Source: Istiophorus platypterus (Eukaryota; Chordata; Actinopteri; Istiophoriformes; Istiophoridae). From it: DNA of 64,000 nucleotides. Numbering within the stretch: the first letter of the stretch is position 1; each line of letters starts with the position of its first letter. The stretch covers positions 8,108,501 through 8,172,500 of the forward strand of contig CM029124.1 in assembly GCA_016859345.1 (NCBI GenBank), in the 5' to 3' direction. Shown one piece after another: positions 58,678 to 64,000 of this stretch. A model generated the notes under the pieces. That model saw nothing but the letters and a program-made list of their open reading frames with translations. It had not been told where the DNA came from and made no database searches. A program made the translations under genes and the position numbers.

Positions 58678-61046
58678 ACCATTCAGCGGCTCCTGGTGCA
58701 GCGGGGGCCCGGGGCCTCCGCTGGGACGGAGGTAACATGCCCGCTCCGACCCTCGGCGCTCTGCTGGCCATATGGCAGCATGCGGGCGTCAGAGTTTACC
58801 CAGATACCCCCTGTCTGGACCCTCATAAAACTTCTCATCACTTCCATGTGGGACCGAAGGGCGCATTTTTCATTCTATTATTATTATTATTATTATTATT
58901 ATTACTACTACTACTATTATTATTATTATTATTATCATTATTGTTATTATTAAAATTCTTACCATTATTTCTATTATTACTACTAGTAGTAGAAGTATTA
59001 TTATTAGTAGTAGTGGAAGTAGTAGGAATAGTAGTAGTAATGATAATAACAATGATAATAAAATAGGATTTTTTTTAATCTATTATGATTGTATTTTCTT
59101 TATCATTTTGTCCTTTTATAATTTAATAGGAATAAACTGTTTTGATTAATGATATATAGCAGTTTTTCTAAAAATGTAAACTAGATGAGTTGATTTGGAA
59201 AAAGAAATGTTTACAATATGGCCACTAAAGCATCTCAGGAGTGGAGTGGAATTGAAAATACTCTATTTGTCTCTCCAGGAGGAATTGGAGGCAAACACAA
59301 ATACACACAAAGGATTTATTCAAACCCACTGAAAAAAATAAAAATAAAAAAATACATTATAAGAGGGGGTCTGGCAAAGGCCAAACTAAAATAAAATAAA
59401 ATATAATTAAAATAATCCTAAATATAAAAGGTTAACATCATTTATATATCCTTTAATTTCAAGATGAATCGATAAACTAATTTATGAAAAGTAACACAAG
59501 TACAAAAAAAAACGTTCATCTTGCATAAAGCGTATCTGATTGACGATCTGAGCGACCCCTGAAAGTTTTGTTGTATTGATATATTTGGGAGGATCCACTA
59601 AATTGAGTCAGTATTGTGTATATTGAGCTGCTGAGAGCGCTCTCTCCACTCTGAAGAGTCTACTCCAGATCTGTTTTGTGGCGGTGGAGTGGGAGAAACG
59701 GGCCACCAACGACAACCCGCGGAAGTAACTGAGGCCCTCCTCCTCCTCCTCCTCCTCCTCCTCCGGCCGCCACCTCGGCATCCCTCCATCCATCCATCTG
59801 CCCGTCCCTCCGTCCGTCTGCGCACCCCGCCCACCCGGCACTTCAAACCGGGATAATAAAGTCTGCCTCGGACTCCGCTCGCCGCTCCGTCCTTTTCCCC
59901 AATTGAGATCCCCCTGGTAGAACAGTAAAAATGTGTATTCACGGCCTCATTGTTGGCCCAGCAAAAGAGCCCTTCTCATAAAGGTGCTGCCAATGCAAAG
60001 AAAAGCGCTGGTCGGCTTTGCTCTCTCTTGGTGGCATTTGAAAGTGTAAAGCTTTGAATACCAATTGCTTGAACTGGACATATGTGAATCCGCTGTAAGC
60101 CTACTAATCCTGTCCCCAAGTGTTTCTTTGTGTGTGGGGCAGCCTCGCACACCCAAGAGAAAGTGTTCCTAATCCGGCCAATGTGGAGAAATGTGTGAAT
60201 GAGAGGGACAGAGGAGAGCTCAGAGGAGGTGTGTGTGTGTGTGTGTGTGTGAGAGAGTGTGTGTCAGGCATCAATTTGTGCAGGAACACATGCTTTTGAA
60301 TGGGTTCCTTTTGCTTTATTTATGTATTTTGGTGTTTTTCAGCGTGTGTGTGTGTGTGTGTGTGTCCATCTGAGGCCCCTAGCTCCACACCACCAGGACA
60401 CTGGTCTAAATGGAGGCAGTTATTCACCGTTCCACACACTACTGTCGCAGCAGGTCGCCCCTAATGTGCTCTTTTCACCGCATAAGCTCTTCGCTTTCCC
60501 TTTATTCCTCTGTTCGTATCTTTTTTTTTTTTATCTCTCTTTTTATCTCTCCAGTTTCTGGCTCTGCTTGCTTCTTCTCCTGCAACCATTTCTCTCTCTC
60601 TCTCTCTCTCTCTCTCTTTATCCCTCTCTCTTTCATAAGTAGCTCTCTGCCCTGTCACGTCAGCTTTTCCGGGCAGCAAAAGGACAGTTACACACTTAAA
60701 ATCACTGGGTCAAAAATGATCCAGCGACTGATATGAACGAGAAATTTTTATCACAGTTTAGGGGTGGAGCGGGAGCTTTGTTGAGTCCAACGCTGGGTCG
60801 AAATAGCCATATTTCTTAGTCTGGGTTAAATAATCCAGCAGTAATAATAATTAAACACACTAACACTGGGTCATATCAACCCACTGGTGCTCGGTAAAGT
60901 TATTCCAGCATCTCTGAGATGAGCTGACGAATTATCGAGTGGTTTTCTCCTTCGAAAGATGTGATTAACTCTTAAAAACATACAACGAGTCTTTATTGAT
61001 TTACTTATCACCTAATATTGGTTCAGGCTGGTGTTCGGCAGTTGCA
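57925..61046. other. Upstream flank of olig3
   Basis: No gene recognised. Contains pyrimidine tracts (58071-58160), CT/CA arrays (58446-58512, 58644-58673), a trinucleotide ATT/TAG block (58876-59058), CTC at 59738-59762, TG at 60228-60258 and 60342-60364 and CT at 60589-60617. Non-repetitive, GC-balanced blocks at about 58735-58870, 59590-59700 and 59935-60205 look like conserved regulatory DNA; the last contains TTTGAAAGTGTAAAGCTTTG and CAGCAAAAGAGCCC. Confidence 0.45.
58876..59058. repeat. (ATT)n/(TAG)n trinucleotide block
   Basis: ATT units with ACT, ATC and GTT variants, grading into AGT/AGA units. A ~180-bp degenerate trinucleotide array whose open frames (poly-Tyr or poly-Leu) are artefacts. 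Confidence 0.9.
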
Positions 61047-61560
61047 TTATTTGTTTATTTATCTACATATCACTTTCTTCTTTATTGTATTTTCTTTGCC
61101 TGTTACTGGGGAATAAGCATCGCTGCAGACTGACTTTACCTCCGGTTCTTTAGCTTTTCTACTGTAACTTTGTCCATATACTTCCCCGAGGAGCCACTGT
61201 GGATTAAAGAAAAGTCCAAAAAGACCCAATAGAAAAATATGTTGAAAACATGCATTTTTGTATCATGTATCACTGGGAAAGATCAGTGATAAACCTTTGG
61301 TTTTAAAAAAAATCTGCCAATTACTGTAAATGAATGAATCACTGATACTGAGATACTGGAACTGCTCTTTCAAACTCCCATCACCTTTTGCGAACTTTGT
61401 TCCTCCGTCTTGCTGTTCTCACATTCAGAAGATTCAACTTCCAGAAAACAAGATGCGCAGACGATAGATATGAATGAGGACAAGCGTGAATCAGCCGGAG
61501 TAGTGGCAGGTATGTGGCCGGCCCAACATGAAAGTTGAAGTTATTCCATGTTGACACTGG
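61047..61560. repeat. Duplicated segment, copy A
   Basis: From ATTATTTGTTTATTTATCTA to CCATGTTGACACTGGGG, matching 63238-63793 along its whole length. Differences are mostly short insertions and deletions; for example this copy has GGGAAAGATCAGTGATAAAC where copy B has extra bases before AAGGAAAGATCAGTG. Confidence 0.92.
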
Positions 61561-62892
61561 GGTTTGTTTGTTTGTTTGTTTGTTTGTTTGTTTGTTTGTT
61601 TGTTTGTTTGTTTGTTTGTTTGTTTGTTTGTTTGTTTGTTTGTTTGTTTGTTTGCTTGCTTGTTTGCTTGCTTGTTTGTTTGTTTGTTTGTTTGTTTGTT
61701 TGTTTGTTTGTTTGTTTGTTTGTTTGTTTGTTTGTTTGTTTGTTTGTTTGTTTGTTTGTTTGTTTGTTTGTTTGTTTGTTTGTTTGTTTGTTTGTTTGTT
61801 TGTTTGTTTGTTTGTTTGTTTGTTTGTTTGTTTGTTTGTTTGTTTGTTTGTTTGTTTGTTTGTTTGTTTGTTTGTTTGTTTGTTTGTTTGTTTGTTTGTT
61901 TGTTTGTTTGTTTGTTTGTTTGTTTGTTTGTTTGTTTGTTTGTTTGTTTGTTTGTTTGTTTGTTTGTTTGTTTGTTTGTTTGTTTGTTTGTTTGTTTGTT
62001 TGTTTGTTTGTTTGTTTGTTTGTTTGTTTGTTTGTTTGTTTGTTTGTTTGTTTGTTTGTTTGTTTGTTTGTTTGTTTGTTTGTTTGTTTGTTTGTTTGTT
62101 TGTTTGTTTGTTTGTTTGTTTGTTTGTTTGTTTGTTTGTTTGTTTGTTTGTTTGTTTGTTTGTTTGTTTGTTTGTTTGTTTGTTTGTTTGTTTGTTTGTT
62201 TGTTTGTTTGTTTGTTTGTTTGTTTGTTTGTTTGTTTGTTTGTTTGTTTGTTTGTTTGTTTGTTTGTTTGTTTGTTTGTTTGTTTGTTTGTTTGTTTGTT
62301 TGTTTGTTTGTTTGTTTGTTTGTTTGTTTGTTTGTTTGTTTGTTTGTTTGTTTGTTTGTTTGTTTGTTTGTTTGTTTGTTTGTTTGTTTGTTTGTTTGTT
62401 TGTTTGTTTGTTTGTTTGTTTGTTTGTTTGTTTGTTTGTTTGTTTGTTTGTTTGTTTGTTTGTTTGTTTGTTTGTTTGTTTGTTTGTTTGTTTGTTTGTT
62501 TGTTTGTTTGTTTGTTTGTTTGTTTGTTTGTTTGTTTGTTTGTTTGTTTGTTTGTTTGTTTGTTTGTTTGTTTGTTTGTTTGTTTGTTTGTTTGTTTGTT
62601 TGTTTGTTTGTTTGTTTGTTTGTTTGTTTGTTTGTTTGTTTGTTTGTTTGTTTGTTTGTTTGTTTGTTTGTTTGTTTGTTTGTTTGTTTGTTTGTTTGTT
62701 TGTTTGTTTGTTTGTTTGTTTGTTTGTTTGTTTGTTTGTTTGTTTGTTTGTTTGTTTGTTTGTTTGTTTGTTTGTTTGTTTGTTTGTTTGTTTGTTTGTT
62801 TGTTTGTTTGTTTGTTTGTTTGTTTGTTTGTTTGTTTGTTTGTTTGTTTGTTTGTTTGTTTGTTTGTTTGTTTGTTTGTTTGTTTGTTTGTT
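61561..62892. repeat. (TTTG)n array of about 1.3 kb
   Basis: About 333 tandem TTTG units. The only interruption is TTGCTTGCTTGTTTGCTTGC near 61652-61672; from about 61676 to 62890 the array is uninterrupted. It has no stop codon in any plus-strand frame, which produces three overlapping open frames of Cys-Leu-Phe-Val repeats. Not coding. Confidence 0.97.
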
Positions 62893-63237
62893 TTTTATTC
62901 TCAGCTTTCCTACGCTGTTAATCGTCCTGGCACCTGTCAGAACTAATGTGTGACCCCGATGACTCGAGGCTGAGAGCTATCGACTTATTTCTAAGCCTTA
63001 TGGCACAACACAGGCACCGGCGTAACGCTAACCTCGACGAAGCCGAAGCTGGAGAAAAAAGAGAAGAAAGTTGGACGGAACAGTGAAAAACTTATGAGGC
63101 CCGGAGGCGCAGCGCATTGCGGCGCTATGAGATTTATCTACCGCCGAGGAAACCAAAGCATTAACCAGTCTCACTTCAGTAATAATGGCCGCTTTCATGT
63201 GACTGTTGAATTTTTGCCAGAATGTGCTTTTTCACTC
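62893..63237. other. Spacer between duplicate copies
   Basis: About 345 bp of ordinary unique-looking sequence (GTGTGACCCCGATGACTCGA, GAGGCCCGGAGGCGCAGCGC). No recognised gene or repeat. Confidence 0.5.
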
Positions 63238-63793
63238 ATTTATTTGTTTATTTATCTACATATCACTTTCTTCTTTATTGTGGCCGCACACCTTTGCCTG
63301 TTAGGGGAATAAGCATCCACAAGCTGAAAGACTGACTTCTTATTCTCCGGTTCTTTAAGCTTTTCTACTGTAACTTTGTCCATATACTTCCCTCGAGGAG
63401 CCACTGTGGATTAAAGAAAAAGTCCAAAAGACCAATAATAGAAAAGTATAGTGTTGAAAAACATGCATTTTTGTATCATATTATCACTTTCAAGGAAAGA
63501 TCAGTGATAAACCTTGGTTTTTAAAAAAAATCTGCCAATTACTGTGTGTAAATGAATGAATCACTGATACTGAGATACTGGAACTGCTCTTTACCAAACT
63601 CCCCATCACCTTTTATCCTTTGTTGAGCATAAATATCGCTTTGCTGTTCTCACATTCAGAAGATTCAACTTCCAGAAAACAAGATCGCGAGACGAGTAGG
63701 CCTTATGAATGAGGACAAGCGTGAATCAGCCGGAGTAGTGGCAGGTATAGGTCAGCTTGACATGAAAGTTGAAGTTATTCCATGTTGACACTG
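63238..63793. repeat. Duplicated segment, copy B
   Basis: Second copy of the segment at 61047-61560, about 40 bp longer through scattered insertions, and likewise ending CCATGTTGACACTGGGG before a TTTG array. Confidence 0.92.
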
Positions 63794-63848
63794 GGGTTTG
63801 TTTGTTTGTTTGTTTGTTTGTTTGTTTGTTTTTTTGTTTGTTTGTTTT
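63794..63848. repeat. Short (TTTG)n array
   Basis: About 13 TTTG units with one TTTTTTTG interruption, directly after copy B, equivalent in position to the long array after copy A. The remaining sequence to 64000 is AT-rich with nothing recognised. Confidence 0.95.
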
Positions 63849-64000
63849 GGTCTTTTTTCTTCACGTGCGTCTCCTTGATCAACATGTTAAAATGAAAAGT
63901 AAAACTTTTCCAAACTTTTGAATCTCATTCACCAGACTCATCAGAGTCTAGTAGGAAAATCTGGATAGATTAAGGTTCTTTGTGGGGTTTTTTGTGTTTG

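Noticed and set aside
61535..62953. Three overlapping 457-472 codon open frames of Cys-Leu-Phe-Val repeats
   Set aside because: They are the three frames of the TTTG array, which contains no stop triplet. No start context, splice or family signal.
61047..63848. CRISPR-like or phage-like direct repeats
   Set aside because: Only two copies of the segment, with eukaryotic simple repeats; no spacer array and clearly a vertebrate genome.

Overview
This is about 64 kb of teleost (probably percomorph) nuclear DNA. The evidence is an intact single-exon bHLH gene that matches olig3, an intron-split cytosolic sulfotransferase, and many old copies of repeat families that I recognise as common in spiny-rayed fish (hAT-type MITEs, an L2-like LINE, a truncated RTE-like tail, a tRNA-derived SINE). 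CA, GA and TA microsatellites are very dense. Introns, CpG islands and homopolymer-rich coding repeats exclude a bacterial or viral origin.

Layout. (1) 1-5,937, minus strand: the first two coding exons of an unrecognised gene that runs off the left edge. Its promoter is a CpG island with a perfect CRE (5964-5971) and a TISU/YY1-type start context. Its ~5.6 kb first intron holds two hAT-type MITEs and a GC-rich 23-bp minisatellite. (2) About 6-30.4 kb: intergenic DNA with decayed transposable elements (RTE-like tail with a perfect 16-bp target duplication, L2-like 3' end, a near-complete hAT-type MITE, several copies of one interspersed family) and microsatellites. (3) 30,449-32,344, plus strand: a six-coding-exon cytosolic sulfotransferase of 290 aa with all catalytic motifs. 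(4) About 32.4-55.9 kb: a gene-poor stretch with simple repeats, minisatellites, G/C homopolymer tracts, a SINE nested in a MITE, and several AT/GC-balanced blocks of conserved-element appearance. (5) 55,957-57,922, minus strand: olig3, with TATA box, single-exon CDS of 309 aa and a candidate polyadenylation signal. (6) About 58-64 kb: upstream flank of olig3, ending in a ~1.3 kb (TTTG)n array and an indel-rich ~0.5 kb duplication that looks like an assembly artefact.

The three genes share no obvious pathway. olig3 is a developmental transcription factor likely surrounded by its own regulatory landscape. The sulfotransferase is a metabolic bystander in that landscape, transcribed convergently with olig3. 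The left-hand gene has a housekeeping-type promoter. I found no convincing new multi-gene system. The strongest oddities are the TTTG array with its flanking duplication, the Ser/His/Ala homopolymer growth in Olig3, the fused second coding exon of the sulfotransferase, and the phased 15/16-bp minisatellite at 42 kb.
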